DNA of 64,000 nucleotides from Sphingopyxis sp. BE259 (GCF_031457495.1 NZ_JAVDWM010000001.1:732001-796000), one strand, 5' to 3'; shown: positions 9,129-16,815, counted from the stretch's first letter. Numbers and translations: made by a program. Notes: generated from the letters alone by a model not told the origin.

Positions 9129-9479
9129 CTACCCGGGTGGCTTCGTCGATTTGCTGGCGAGAACTTCGATGAACTTCTCTGCAATATCGAGATCATAGGA
9201 ATTCAACCCGTCCAGATGCTTTTGGAGCTTCTGCGCAGCCACGGACGTGCCCACATCCTCGCTGCGCCCGAGCAGATAGTCGGTCGTAACATCGAGCGCG
9301 TCGGCGAGCCTCAGCAGATTGTCGAAAGAGGGTTTGCGACCGCCACCTTCGAAATGCGAGATCGAACTTGCCGGGAGGCCAGTTTTTTTTGCTAGGTCGC
9401 CTTGGCTGATTTTCCTTGCATCACGGGCACTTGCAAGCCGGGCCCGGAAAATCTCACCTGATCCGCTGTTATCGGTCAT
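9129..9479 (-). CDS. XRE-family HTH transcriptional regulator
   Basis: The 116-residue protein has a Cro/C1-type helix-turn-helix at residues ~13-70 (ISQGDLAKKTGLPASSISHFE), then DVTTDYLLGR, the usual end of an XRE domain, and a short helical tail that probably dimerises. It is divergent from the ubiquitin-like conjugation operon, with 119 bases between the start codons. That interval carries a long imperfect inverted repeat and a rightward promoter-like sequence. It is therefore probably the autoregulated repressor of the operon; no ligand or protease domain is present that would show how repression is relieved. Confidence 0.88.
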   Translation of the reverse strand: MTDNSGSGEIFRARLASARDARKISQGDLAKKTGLPASSISHFEGGGRKPSFDNLLRLADALDVTTDYLLGRSEDVGTSVAAQKLQKHLDGLNSYDLDIAEKFIEVLASKSTKPPG

Positions 9480-9500
9480 GGCGATTTCGCGATGAATATA

Positions 9501-9565
9501 TTGACATAAACGACATGTTTCCTATTTTAGCGTTATCGACACGATCATCATGTCGAAAACGTCAA
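9501..9565 (+). promoter_or_regulatory. Promoter/operator between the XRE regulator and the Ubl operon
   Basis: TTGACA at 9501-9506 is followed after 16 bases by TATTTT (9523-9528), a plausible sigma-70-type promoter pointing into the Ubl operon. The same DNA forms an imperfect inverted repeat: arm 9501-9517 pairs with arm 9549-9565 at 13 of 17 positions, both carrying TTGAC and CGACATG blocks. The left arm covers the -35 box, so a dimeric or tetrameric XRE repressor bound here would block the promoter. Confidence 0.6.
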
Positions 9566-9598
9566 CAAGGCGCAAGTGCCTTCGTATGGAGAAATGTT

Positions 9599-10276
9599 GT
9601 GACGAACGAGAATTCCATGTCTGGGCGCTTTGCGATCACGATCGACGGCGTCGAACATCTGCTGAGCGACCCACTGGTCAAGGGCCGCGACCTGCTCGAA
9701 ATCGCGGGCCGTATCCCGGTCGACGAGCATCTGCTCTTCTATCGCCAGGGCGACGGGTTGCTCGAAGACATCAACCTCGCTGAAGAAATCGACCTTCGCG
9801 CGAGCGGCAAGGAAGAGTTCAGCTCGGTGAAGGCCGACCGCCTCTTCTTCCTTGTCGTCGACGGGCGCCGTTTCCCTTGGGGTAAGGATGAGATCAGCGG
9901 CGCGGAACTCCGCGTTCTCGCGCTAGTGCCGGCGGCTAAGGATATCTTTTTCGACCCGAAGGGCGGCAGGGACGACCTCGTCGAGGATACCGAGAGCGTC
10001 ACCCTCAAGGGCAAGGAGGTCGAGCACTTCTACACTGCCGACCGCTCGGACGAACCGCGTTACGTCAATGTTGACCTCAACGGGGACAAGGTCCGGATCC
10101 TCGCCGGCGACTATACGACCGAAACGTTGAAGGACGCGCTCGGCGTATCGGCTGATCTCGACCTCGACGTCGTCGACAAGCAGGGCAGCTTCCGCACCCT
10201 GCAGCCCGGCGAGGCGATCCGCGTGATCGCCCGCATGAAGTTCGTCAGCCACGTTCGCCAGGGCGGCTCCTCGTGA
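9599..10276 (+). CDS. Multi-ubiquitin-like protein (three tandem Ubl domains, near-terminal Gly-Gly)
   Basis: I choose GTG 9599, seven bases after GGAG, over the in-frame ATG at 9617; the product has 225 residues. It reads as three consecutive beta-grasp ubiquitin-like units at about residues 12-80, 80-152 and 152-222, starting FAITIDG, FFLVVDG and RYVNVDL. It belongs to the Multi_ubiq-type family. The chain ends in RQGGSS, so a Gly-Gly pair lies two residues from the end; maturation by the JAB peptidase encoded downstream would expose it. It is the presumed modifier of the conjugation operon: activated by the E1, passed to the E2 and attached to target proteins. Known Bil systems use an ISG15-like protein with two Ubl domains, so three units is a distinguishing point. 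The stop overlaps the E2 start (GTGA). Confidence 0.82.
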   Translation: MTNENSMSGRFAITIDGVEHLLSDPLVKGRDLLEIAGRIPVDEHLLFYRQGDGLLEDINLAEEIDLRASGKEEFSSVKADRLFFLVVDGRRFPWGKDEISGAELRVLALVPAAKDIFFDPKGGRDDLVEDTESVTLKGKEVEHFYTADRSDEPRYVNVDLNGDKVRILAGDYTTETLKDALGVSADLDLDVVDKQGSFRTLQPGEAIRVIARMKFVSHVRQGGSS

Positions 10277-10602
10277 ATGCCGAAGATCAGTTCGACCGCA
10301 TCAAGGCCATCTACCCGGATGCGGTCGCGCTGGTCGAAGGTGGCCGTACCTTCGTCCATCTGCCCGGGCTGGTGATCGCGACGCGGGCGGGACCGGTGAC
10401 GCGCGATGCGCTGCTCTGCCCTCACGAGCATAGCGGCTATAAGACGCGGCTCTTCCTTAACGCCGCCGTTCCCGGTCATCTCGCAAACTGGACCCAGCAC
10501 AATCTCTTCACCCGGAACTGGTTTTGCTGGTCCTGGAACTACATCGAGGCAGAACAGCCATGGACTTCCATCCTTGCAAATCATCTGGCGGCCTTCCGGT
10601 GA
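10273..10602 (+). CDS. E2-like ubiquitin-conjugating enzyme
   Basis: The 109-residue protein starts at GTG within GTGA, overlapping the modifier gene. It matches prokaryotic E2-type (Prok-E2) proteins: a short N-terminal region, then a conserved CPHEHSGY stretch (residues 49-56) and RNWFCWSWN, where Cys85 is the expected thioester-forming residue. It is compact compared with eukaryotic E2 enzymes (about 150 residues), as is usual for these operons. It would accept the activated Ubl from the ThiF-type E1 and transfer it to substrate; no separate E3 is visible. Its stop overlaps the next start. Confidence 0.82.
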   Translation: MNAEDQFDRIKAIYPDAVALVEGGRTFVHLPGLVIATRAGPVTRDALLCPHEHSGYKTRLFLNAAVPGHLANWTQHNLFTRNWFCWSWNYIEAEQPWTSILANHLAAFR

Positions 10603-11108
10603 ACGTCCATTTCAAGATCCGCGCCCCGCTTCTCGACGCCATTCGAGGCGACTTGAGGCGGCGTCACGCCTTCGCATATGAGCGCGTTGGCTGGATTTCG
10701 GCGGGCGTGTCGCGCATCGGCGATGGCAGCCTATTTCTCCTCGCGCAGGATTATCACCCGGTCGAGGACGCCGACTATATCGACGACCCGAGCGTCGGCG
10801 CGATGATGGGGTCAAAGGCAATCCGCAAGGCGCTGCAGCGCAGCTACCAGTCGCGGACTGCGGCGCTGCACGTCCATATGCACGAACATCGCGGCCGTCC
10901 CGGGTTCAGCGGCACTGACATTCGCGAGAATGCGAAGTTCGTGCCCGACTTCTTCAACGTCGCCGCACATGTACCGCATGGCGCGATCGTGCTGAGCGCC
11001 GACAATATAGCGGGAGACCTCTGGCTTGCGCGTGGTCAGGGACCGCTCCCCATTGCCCGGTTCACCGCGGTCGGCGCCACCCTCTGGATGGAAGGAGCGA
11101 TGTCATGA
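10599..11108 (+). CDS. JAB/MPN-type metallopeptidase (deubiquitinase-like)
   Basis: I take GTG 10599 as start because it continues the pattern of 4-base overlaps in this operon; ATG 10560 is an in-frame alternative. In the 169-residue form the JAMM zinc motif is visible: Glu28 (YERVGW), then His91-Val-His93-Met-His95-Glu-His97 and Ser104/Asp107 in FSGTD. Several histidines are close together, so the exact metal pair is not certain from sequence alone. JAB enzymes of such operons trim the Ubl precursor to expose Gly-Gly or remove it from targets. The gene's place between E2 and E1 is the same as in described Bil-type operons. Confidence 0.83.
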   Translation: MNVHFKIRAPLLDAIRGDLRRRHAFAYERVGWISAGVSRIGDGSLFLLAQDYHPVEDADYIDDPSVGAMMGSKAIRKALQRSYQSRTAALHVHMHEHRGRPGFSGTDIRENAKFVPDFFNVAAHVPHGAIVLSADNIAGDLWLARGQGPLPIARFTAVGATLWMEGAMS

Positions 11109-12013
11109 GCCGCTATGACCGGCAGGATTTTCTGGGGCCGGACAGCGACGCCCGGCTCCGCGCCGTGACGATCGGCATCGTCGGCCTCGGCGGCGGCGGT
11201 TCGCATGTGGTGCAGCAGCTCGCCCATCTGGGAATCGGGGGCTTCGTCTGCGTCGATCCCGATATCGTCGAGGACAGCAATCTCAACCGCCTCGTCGGTG
11301 CAACCGCCGCCGACGCCGAGAACGCGACGCCGAAAGCGGATGTCGCCGAACGAATGGTGCGCGGGCTCGTCGCGGCGCCGCGTTTCCTTGCTCTTGCATG
11401 CAGGTGGCAGGATGCAACCGAGGCGCTCGCCGAATGCGACATCATCGTCGGCGGCGTCGATTCCTACCGCGAACGGAGCGAACTCGAAGCCTTCTGCCGC
11501 CGGATGATGATCCCCTGTATCGATATGGGCATGGACGTTCACGACCTCGGCGATCAATTCGCGATCGGCGGCCAGGTCATCCTGTCTTCCCCGGGCGGGC
11601 CATGCCTCTGGTGCCTTGGCGTTCTCACCGACGCGCGGCTTGAGCAAGAGGCGCAGAAATATGGCGCCGCCGGCGGCAAACCGCAGGTGGTCTGGCCGAA
11701 CGGCGTGCTGGCGTCGTTGGCCGTGGGCCTCGTCATGCAACTGCTGCTGCCGTGGATGCGCGAACCCGTCGCCAGCGTCTACCTCGAATATGATGGCAAT
11801 CGTCATCAGGTCGCGACAAGCAATCGCTTAAAGGCGGTCGCCGGGCAAACATGTCGGCACCATGGCGCATGCGAGACCGGTGACCCGCTGTTCGATGTTC
11901 GACGTCCGGCGCCGGCAAGGCAGTCAGAAACGGAACGGGAGGAGACGCGCGTGGCGCCGACCAGCGGATCGTGGTGGCGCCGCCTGTTAAGCCAGCTTGG
12001 CGTCCGAATCTGA
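11105..12013 (+). CDS. ThiF-family E1-like activating enzyme
   Basis: The 302-residue protein has an adenylation Rossmann domain: GLGGGGS at 27-33 for ATP, Asp51, and the NLNR motif at 59-62. Two cysteine pairs, 167/170 (CLWC) and 250/256, are placed like the structural zinc site of MoeB/ThiF. It has no long C-terminal transfer domain. It would adenylate the C-terminus of the triple-Ubl protein and hand it to the E2. It starts in an ATGA overlap with the JAB gene and closes the operon. Its last 27 bases overlap the 3' end of the convergent protease gene, with no room for a terminator between them. Confidence 0.87.
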   Translation: MSRYDRQDFLGPDSDARLRAVTIGIVGLGGGGSHVVQQLAHLGIGGFVCVDPDIVEDSNLNRLVGATAADAENATPKADVAERMVRGLVAAPRFLALACRWQDATEALAECDIIVGGVDSYRERSELEAFCRRMMIPCIDMGMDVHDLGDQFAIGGQVILSSPGGPCLWCLGVLTDARLEQEAQKYGAAGGKPQVVWPNGVLASLAVGLVMQLLLPWMREPVASVYLEYDGNRHQVATSNRLKAVAGQTCRHHGACETGDPLFDVRRPAPARQSETEREETRVAPTSGSWWRRLLSQLGVRI

Positions 12014-13666
12014 CCCGGCGTCCGGCACTTCGCACTGGTCGAAGTCGGGCCAATTGCGGACCTTGGGCAGGAAGGGTTCGGCTTCGTCGGTCGTCCGGAA
12101 AATGAGGTTATAAGTCTGGGTCGGGCTGTCGGCGTCAAACGTCCAGAACATCGAAAGCCCGGGCACCTGGACGATCAGCATGCTCTCGCCGAACTTGCTG
12201 CCTGTCGCGTCGACGACGACATGGGCACGCACCTTCCGCTGGCACTGGTCGAAACCGCGAAGATCGTCGGGAAGCGAGAATTCGGTCACCCACACGTAGC
12301 GTGGATATTGGTGTCGGAAGATTTCGAACTTGAAGATATCGGGAAGCCGATTGCGGAGCGTCCTGCCCTTATAACGCCAGCCATAGGTAAGATAGGTCCG
12401 CGCCACGAGTCTTGAAGGCGAAACCGCAAAAAAGGAGGGATCGACGGCGATCGCCTTGCCGAGTGCAGCACTGCCTTCGCCGGCGCGCATGCGGGCGAGT
12501 TCGCGATACTCTTCGATGCGCTCGACGCAGCTCGCAAGAAAGTCGCGGCTCAGTGTTTCGGCAACTTCGCCGGTCATGAACACCTTCCCGGGCAGCGGCG
12601 TCACTGAATAAACCGCATCCTCTTCGAGCGTCCACGGATAGGCACCGGGCGCGCCCGCCTCCAGCGCGTCGTCCTTGTAGACCGGCAGGCGGCAGACCGG
12701 CCCCCTCTGGTCGTCGGCGACGATGAGATGCGAAATCAGTTCGGCCGAGGTCGGGTCATCGGGCAGGTCGTCATCGCCGCGTTCGCGCATCACCCGGCCG
12801 ATGGCAACGACAGCATGGCCGACCGTCGCGCCGTCCCGGCCCTTTAGCCCGATCAGCACTGGGATGCCGGAATCGAGATAACGACCAATCACCTCATGCA
12901 GAGGCTTGATGCCGACCCCTTGTTCGACCGCGGCCTTGCCGAGATCGAAGACCGGATGACGGTCCATCGCCCGTAGCGCCCGGATTATGTTGTCGGGCCT
13001 CAGGAACTCCGATCCGGCGGGAAGTGAGCGGGTCACGAAATTGTCGGTGGGCTTCAGCGCGGCATCATTGATGTCAGGCATCGAGAACCAGGGTCCGCCA
13101 TGCGCGCGGTGGAAATGGCGTCCTGCCATCCAGATCGCCGCCTGCGCGCAAGCGCCGACGCGCGTGTCTTGCTGGGTGAGCGGGAATCCCGTGACAGTAA
13201 GATCTGCCCCGACGAGGTGAACGGGATAATCCGCCGTTACGTCGATGATCGTCGAGGGGTCGGAAGCAATCGCAGCTGCCGAGATCACCGCCGCTGCAAC
13301 CGGCGCGTGGGAAACGGGACGCAGCACCACATAGCCGAGATAGTCGTCGTCATGGGATGCGACCTCGCGCGACAGGCCTTCGGGACTATCGACCTTGCCG
13401 AGATACGAAAGGTCACACCCGAAGAAGTGGAGACGCTGGCAATATTTGAGATAGGGATGGAATAGGGTCGAATAGAAGGCCGAATAGGCGGCTGAGAAGT
13501 CGCGGTCGATATAGGCCCGCTCGAGGAGATAGGCCTTCGCGCCCGCCTCCCTGTAGTCCCGTAGCAATTGTTGCAGCAGCGCGGACTCGTCGGCCCCCAC
13601 CAATTCGACCAATTCAGTCCAGTCGTCTTCGCCGAGCAGGGGTCCTACCTGGATTTGAGCCTGCAT
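11987..13666 (-). CDS. Papain-like cysteine protease, 559 residues, convergent with the Ubl operon
   Basis: I do not recognise a named family over the full length. The middle domain shows the order of a papain-like peptidase: Gln165/166, then Cys173 in RVGACAQAAIW at a helix start, His284 in VGHAVVAIG and Asp318/319 in HLIVADDQRGP. The segment YLGYVVLRP upstream is common to such domains. The N-terminal ~100 residues are helical; the C-terminal ~200 residues are beta-rich and unassigned. The gene is tail to tail with the E1 gene, overlapping it by 27 bases, and lies 18 bases after a 63-aa gene in its own direction. A protease acting on Ubl chains, or an effector gated by conjugation, is an attractive reading but is inference. 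Confidence 0.6.
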   Translation of the reverse strand: MQAQIQVGPLLGEDDWTELVELVGADESALLQQLLRDYREAGAKAYLLERAYIDRDFSAAYSAFYSTLFHPYLKYCQRLHFFGCDLSYLGKVDSPEGLSREVASHDDDYLGYVVLRPVSHAPVAAAVISAAAIASDPSTIIDVTADYPVHLVGADLTVTGFPLTQQDTRVGACAQAAIWMAGRHFHRAHGGPWFSMPDINDAALKPTDNFVTRSLPAGSEFLRPDNIIRALRAMDRHPVFDLGKAAVEQGVGIKPLHEVIGRYLDSGIPVLIGLKGRDGATVGHAVVAIGRVMRERGDDDLPDDPTSAELISHLIVADDQRGPVCRLPVYKDDALEAGAPGAYPWTLEEDAVYSVTPLPGKVFMTGEVAETLSRDFLASCVERIEEYRELARMRAGEGSAALGKAIAVDPSFFAVSPSRLVARTYLTYGWRYKGRTLRNRLPDIFKFEIFRHQYPRYVWVTEFSLPDDLRGFDQCQRKVRAHVVVDATGSKFGESMLIVQVPGLSMFWTFDADSPTQTYNLIFRTTDEAEPFLPKVRNWPDFDQCEVPDAGSDSDAKLA

Positions 13667-13684
13667 TCAGCGATTGCCTCCCGA

Positions 13685-13876
13685 TCAGCCGCGGTTCGCG
13701 CCGACGACGAAATTTCCGAGTCGCTGTTCTGCCGCGAGCGTCAGCTCTTCGAGCCGCTCAATTTCTTCGACGGCCTTCTTCGATGGTCGAAGATTGAAGT
13801 GCTTGAATTCCTTACGATTGGAAATCTCTACACGTCCGTAGGTATTGTCCGCGAGTAACTTTATACCATTTTTCAT
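13685..13876 (-). CDS. Small 63-aa protein, partner of the papain-like protease
   Basis: The start is set by an excellent GAGGAGG ribosome-binding site a few bases before ATG (13876); a longer in-frame extension to 14077 lacks this. The product is basic, with a beta-type N-terminal third and a Glu-rich helix (KAVEEIERLEEL), and ends VVGANRG. It has no signal peptide or membrane segment. It is not recognised; it is too short for a typical ubiquitin fold, although its tail ends in Arg-Gly. Co-transcription with the protease gene makes it a candidate substrate, inhibitor or antitoxin. A perfect 25-bp palindrome stands just before its ribosome-binding site. Confidence 0.6.
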   Translation of the reverse strand: MKNGIKLLADNTYGRVEISNRKEFKHFNLRPSKKAVEEIERLEELTLAAEQRLGNFVVGANRG

Positions 13877-13898
13877 GGGTCCTCCTCGCGAATCGAAC

Positions 13899-13923
13899 GC
13901 GCCCTGCCGGGCCGGCAGGGCGC
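13899..13923. promoter_or_regulatory. Perfect 25-bp palindrome upstream of the 63-aa gene
   Basis: Twelve-base arms (13899-13910 and 13912-13923) are exact reverse complements around a single G. On the leftward strand it precedes the ribosome-binding site of the small gene by about ten bases. It is followed there by a short CGCG stem closing a TTCGATT loop. It could be a repressor operator or, in RNA, a hairpin that ends AbiE transcription or gates translation. Confidence 0.7.
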
Positions 13924-14073
13924 AATGATTCGCTTTCGCTACGAAACACAGGGCGAGTCGGCAATGAATATCGCCGCCGTTTAGCCCCAAAACTGCAGTA
14001 TTCCTTAAAGACCGCAAGACTTTCTGCGATCCGGATAGGAATTTCTGTTCCGAATCCAGTTGGATGCCGGCGA

Positions 14074-15114
14074 TCATCGGCCGTTCACCTTGGCTTCGAT
14101 TTTCTCGGTGGTTGCGATGATTTCGTCGAAGTCTGGCGCCTTGCCGAAGATCATTGCCTCGGTCGCGGCATAGTCGCGCCGCAGCGCCTCGCGCATCTCC
14201 TTGGCGGGCACGAGGCTGAAACTTCCCTTCGCCGCTGAGGCGAGGTCGAAGTCAGGTCGATTGAAGAACATGCGGGCATGACGCACGCAGTCGGCGCCAA
14301 GTTCATCCTTCTCCATCGCTTCGCGGCCAAGCGTGGTATCCGCAAGGCAGTGAAGGTCATAATAGTGGCGCGATATACGCTGGCCCTCATTCTTGAGGAC
14401 GCCGCGGCGATCGAACCAGCTGCGCAGCCCGTGCGCGATGACGATCTTGTCCCAGAAGGTCCGCTCGGCGTCGATCGTCGTCACATCGGCAACCGCAAGA
14501 TCTAGGTCCGGCAGCTCTTCGGCGACATAGGGCGTGACCGTGGCCTTGCCGTTCGGATCGAGCGCCGACTTGGCGCCCGATTCGATGCGGACAGCTGGCT
14601 TGATATAGCTCGCTTCGTCATGTTCGAGCGACGGATACCAGACTAGCAGCGTCTGGGAGTCGCGGTCGCCCTTGTCGATCTCGACGCGTCCCGCACCGTT
14701 CGTGGCCTCGGCGAGCCGCGCCGCGATATCAGTCTGGAGAGGACCCGATATATAGGTGCTGCAGGCGTCCCGGATCGCGTCGAGTCTCGCTTCACGCTTT
14801 TTGCGCGACAAAGCTTCGAGTTCGTCGACGCTCGCGGCTTCGCCGAGATCGTCCCTGTATATGGTGACGTCGATATCTTCGGAGAAGCGCTTGATGAGGC
14901 CGTGCGCCTTCGAGAGCGAGGTCCCGCCCTTGAAGAGCAGCCGCGGCTGGTCGGCGCTGCGCTCATGATAAAGCTGGTCTAACGTCCAGCAGACCCAGAA
15001 ATCCTTCTCGACGTTGCCGAGCGGCGTGCCAAGCCGGTTCGCGGCCGACAGGAACAGGTCCCGGCGATCGGCTTCCCTCGACCTGATGATCTGCTGGTAG
15101 CCGGCGCGGGTCAC
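14074..15114 (-). CDS. abiEii: AbiEii-type nucleotidyltransferase toxin
   Basis: The 346-residue protein belongs to the AbiEii/AbiGii family of type IV toxin-antitoxin and abortive-infection systems. The nucleotidyltransferase signature is intact: LLFKGGTSLSKAHGLI near residue 60, then RFSEDIDVTI with the metal-binding Asp-x-Asp, and the C-terminal helical half is full length. Family members transfer nucleotides to RNA, including tRNA acceptor ends in characterised cases, and so stop growth. It overlaps the upstream antitoxin gene by four bases (ATGA), the standard order antitoxin then toxin. It is transcribed towards the 63-aa/protease pair, with 197 bases between. Confidence 0.88.
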   Translation of the reverse strand: MTRAGYQQIIRSREADRRDLFLSAANRLGTPLGNVEKDFWVCWTLDQLYHERSADQPRLLFKGGTSLSKAHGLIKRFSEDIDVTIYRDDLGEAASVDELEALSRKKREARLDAIRDACSTYISGPLQTDIAARLAEATNGAGRVEIDKGDRDSQTLLVWYPSLEHDEASYIKPAVRIESGAKSALDPNGKATVTPYVAEELPDLDLAVADVTTIDAERTFWDKIVIAHGLRSWFDRRGVLKNEGQRISRHYYDLHCLADTTLGREAMEKDELGADCVRHARMFFNRPDFDLASAAKGSFSLVPAKEMREALRRDYAATEAMIFGKAPDFDEIIATTEKIEAKVNGR

Positions 15115-15818
15115 GCGCGCCGCACCTTGGCCGGCGTGACGAGTTCGCGGAGGAAGTCCTGCATCCAGATCGGAAGTGCGGCGAGGCCGTCCTTCAAGTC
15201 CTTGCGAAGGGTCCGGCCGTGCCTCGGGTCCAACAATATCGCCGAGAGCGCGTCATAGACGCGGATGCGCTCCTCTTCACTGCGGTCGATCACATCCTTG
15301 AGCCAGTGGAGTGCCTGCACGATGCGCATCGCGGGGCGGCCCGCCCAATAGAGCCGGCTCGGAGCGGCGTGCTTGAAAGTGATTTCTTGGTTGCCGAGCG
15401 TGATCGGTTTCAGCCGCGCATCCACCAAGACCTCGATCCGCGCCGGTACAGCCGTCGTCAGGCCGAGGTCGTTGGCGGCGGTCATGCCGTCGACAACCAT
15501 GCGGGCCTGGTCCCGGCGAATGACCGCTTCGATGACCGCGCGATAATCGGGGACCGAGGGCTTGCCCGTGAGTTCGTTGTGGACGGGGCGATCGTAAAGC
15601 CCGCGATCGATGCGGCGGAGTTCGCCAGCCTTGGTTAGACGCTGTAAATTCTTGTCGATGACCTGCCGGTTGCCGAGGTCGCTGAAGTCGGCCGGGGTCC
15701 ATGCTTGGCCCAGCTTTCGCTTTACTCGGCGCATGATGTTCCTGGCCACATCATCGTCGGCTCCGGACGATTTCCCCAACATGTCCGAAGCATGATACAT
15801 CTTTCGGACAATGTCCAT
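15111..15818 (-). CDS. abiEi: AbiEi-type antitoxin/autorepressor (DUF6088 family)
   Basis: The protein (up to 235 residues) has an N-terminal winged-helix (about residues 25-85, with VIDKNLQRLTKAGELRRIDRGLYD) and the DUF6088/AbiEi C-terminal region. In AbiE systems this protein represses its own promoter and counteracts the toxin without forming a stable complex. The start is uncertain: Met codons at 15818, 15800 and 15782 are all in frame and none has a clear Shine-Dalgarno. The last is attractive because it leaves the four-unit operator array entirely upstream. It overlaps abiEii by four bases. Confidence 0.85.
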   Translation of the reverse strand: MDIVRKMYHASDMLGKSSGADDDVARNIMRRVKRKLGQAWTPADFSDLGNRQVIDKNLQRLTKAGELRRIDRGLYDRPVHNELTGKPSVPDYRAVIEAVIRRDQARMVVDGMTAANDLGLTTAVPARIEVLVDARLKPITLGNQEITFKHAAPSRLYWAGRPAMRIVQALHWLKDVIDRSEEERIRVYDALSAILLDPRHGRTLRKDLKDGLAALPIWMQDFLRELVTPAKVRRA

Positions 15819-15920
15819 TTAAATTTGTCCGAAACATGTAGCTTGTTTCGGACGATTGTGTCCGAACCATGATGCAAACTTCAGACAGTCGTGTCCGAAG
15901 CATGTTGCACTCTTCGGACA
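15782..15920. promoter_or_regulatory. Array of four 29-bp inverted-repeat operators upstream of abiEi
   Basis: Four units, each TGTCCGAA, 13 bases, TTCGGACA or a one-base variant, and each exactly 29 bp long, lie at 15782-15810, 15826-15854, 15859-15887 and 15892-15920. Unit starts are spaced 44, 33 and 33 bp, i.e. multiples of 11, so all face the same side of the helix. This is the expected kind of target for a cooperative AbiEi repressor. The array sits between the divergent abiEi and DUF5131 genes and could control both. Confidence 0.85.
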
Positions 15921-16077
15921 GATGGAATGACATTGGGCCCGGACTCCTAGCCTTCAACAAGAGAGCCCAAATCCCCGAGTGCAAAAACTGGATTCCATTT
16001 GCACAGATTCTGTGAGATTCATCTGCACGAAAATTCGGTTTTCTAATCATTTCGAGACGGGGCAAAGCAGAACGACA

Positions 16078-16815
16078 ATGGCTGATCACAGCGCGATAGA
16101 GTGGACCGACGCTACGTGGAACCCCGTCACAGGTTGCACGAAGATCACCGCTGGATGCGATAACTGCTATGCCGCGCGCTTCTCCGAACGGTTCCGTGGA
16201 GTGCCGGGCCATCCCTTCGAAAATGGGTTTGATCTAACCCTCCGGCCCGAGCGCTTGGATCAGCCACTGCGCTGGCGTCGTGGACGGATGATTTTCGTAA
16301 ACTCGATGAGCGATCTCTTCCATAAGGCTATTCCGACATCCTTCATTGATCGGGTATTCAACACAATGGAGGCGGCTGATTGGCACACGTACCAGATACT
16401 GACCAAGCGGAGCCCGAGGCTTCGGGACTATATGAATGACCGCTATGCCGACAGGAGGCCGCCCGCCCACATATGGACAGGCGTATCCGTCGAAGACCAG
16501 AAAGGCGCTGCGCGGGTTGCCCACCTTCGTGCGGCCAAATCCGCAGTCCGCTTTCTATCGGTAGAACCTCTCATAGGCTCTGTGGGGCCCATCGACCTGA
16601 AGGACATACATTGGGTCATCGCGGGCGGCGAAAGCGGTCCAAATGCCCGCGTGATGCGGATCGAGTGGGCACGGGAGATACGCGATGCGTGCCGAGAACA
16701 GCGTGTGCCATTCTTCTTCAAACAATGGGGCGGATTTCGACCAAAGTCTGGCGGGCGGGAACTTGATGGCCGCGAGTGGAGTGAGTGGCCGCGCCTGACG
16801 CGGGCGGCCGGCTAA
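16078..16815 (+). CDS. DUF5131 (phage Gp37/Gp68-like) three-Cys-motif protein
   Basis: The 245-residue protein is taken from ATG 16078 (MADHSAIEWTD), the usual family beginning; the upstream extension overlaps the operator area. The family signature is present: IEWTDATWNPVTGC, then C-x6-C-x2-C in GCTKITAGCDNCYA near residue 18, followed by FVNSMSDLFH, SVEDQ and IAGGESG. The cysteines resemble a radical-SAM-type cluster motif. Such proteins are found with TcmP, whose gene begins at the next base, and the pair has been predicted to be a mobile-element or defence module. The biochemical reaction is unknown. Confidence 0.87.
   Translation: MADHSAIEWTDATWNPVTGCTKITAGCDNCYAARFSERFRGVPGHPFENGFDLTLRPERLDQPLRWRRGRMIFVNSMSDLFHKAIPTSFIDRVFNTMEAADWHTYQILTKRSPRLRDYMNDRYADRRPPAHIWTGVSVEDQKGAARVAHLRAAKSAVRFLSVEPLIGSVGPIDLKDIHWVIAGGESGPNARVMRIEWAREIRDACREQRVPFFFKQWGGFRPKSGGRELDGREWSEWPRLTRAAG

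Noticed and set aside
9081..9395. 104-residue plus-strand frame
   Set aside because: Antisense to the XRE regulator, whose domain is unmistakable.
13870..13930. tRNA-like T-loop (TTCGATT closed by CGCG) next to the 25-bp palindrome
   Set aside because: No acceptor, D or anticodon stems can be found around it.
15782..15920. CRISPR-like repeat spacing
   Set aside because: Repeats are short inverted pairs with 33-bp period and partly similar spacers; no cas genes are near. An operator array explains it better.
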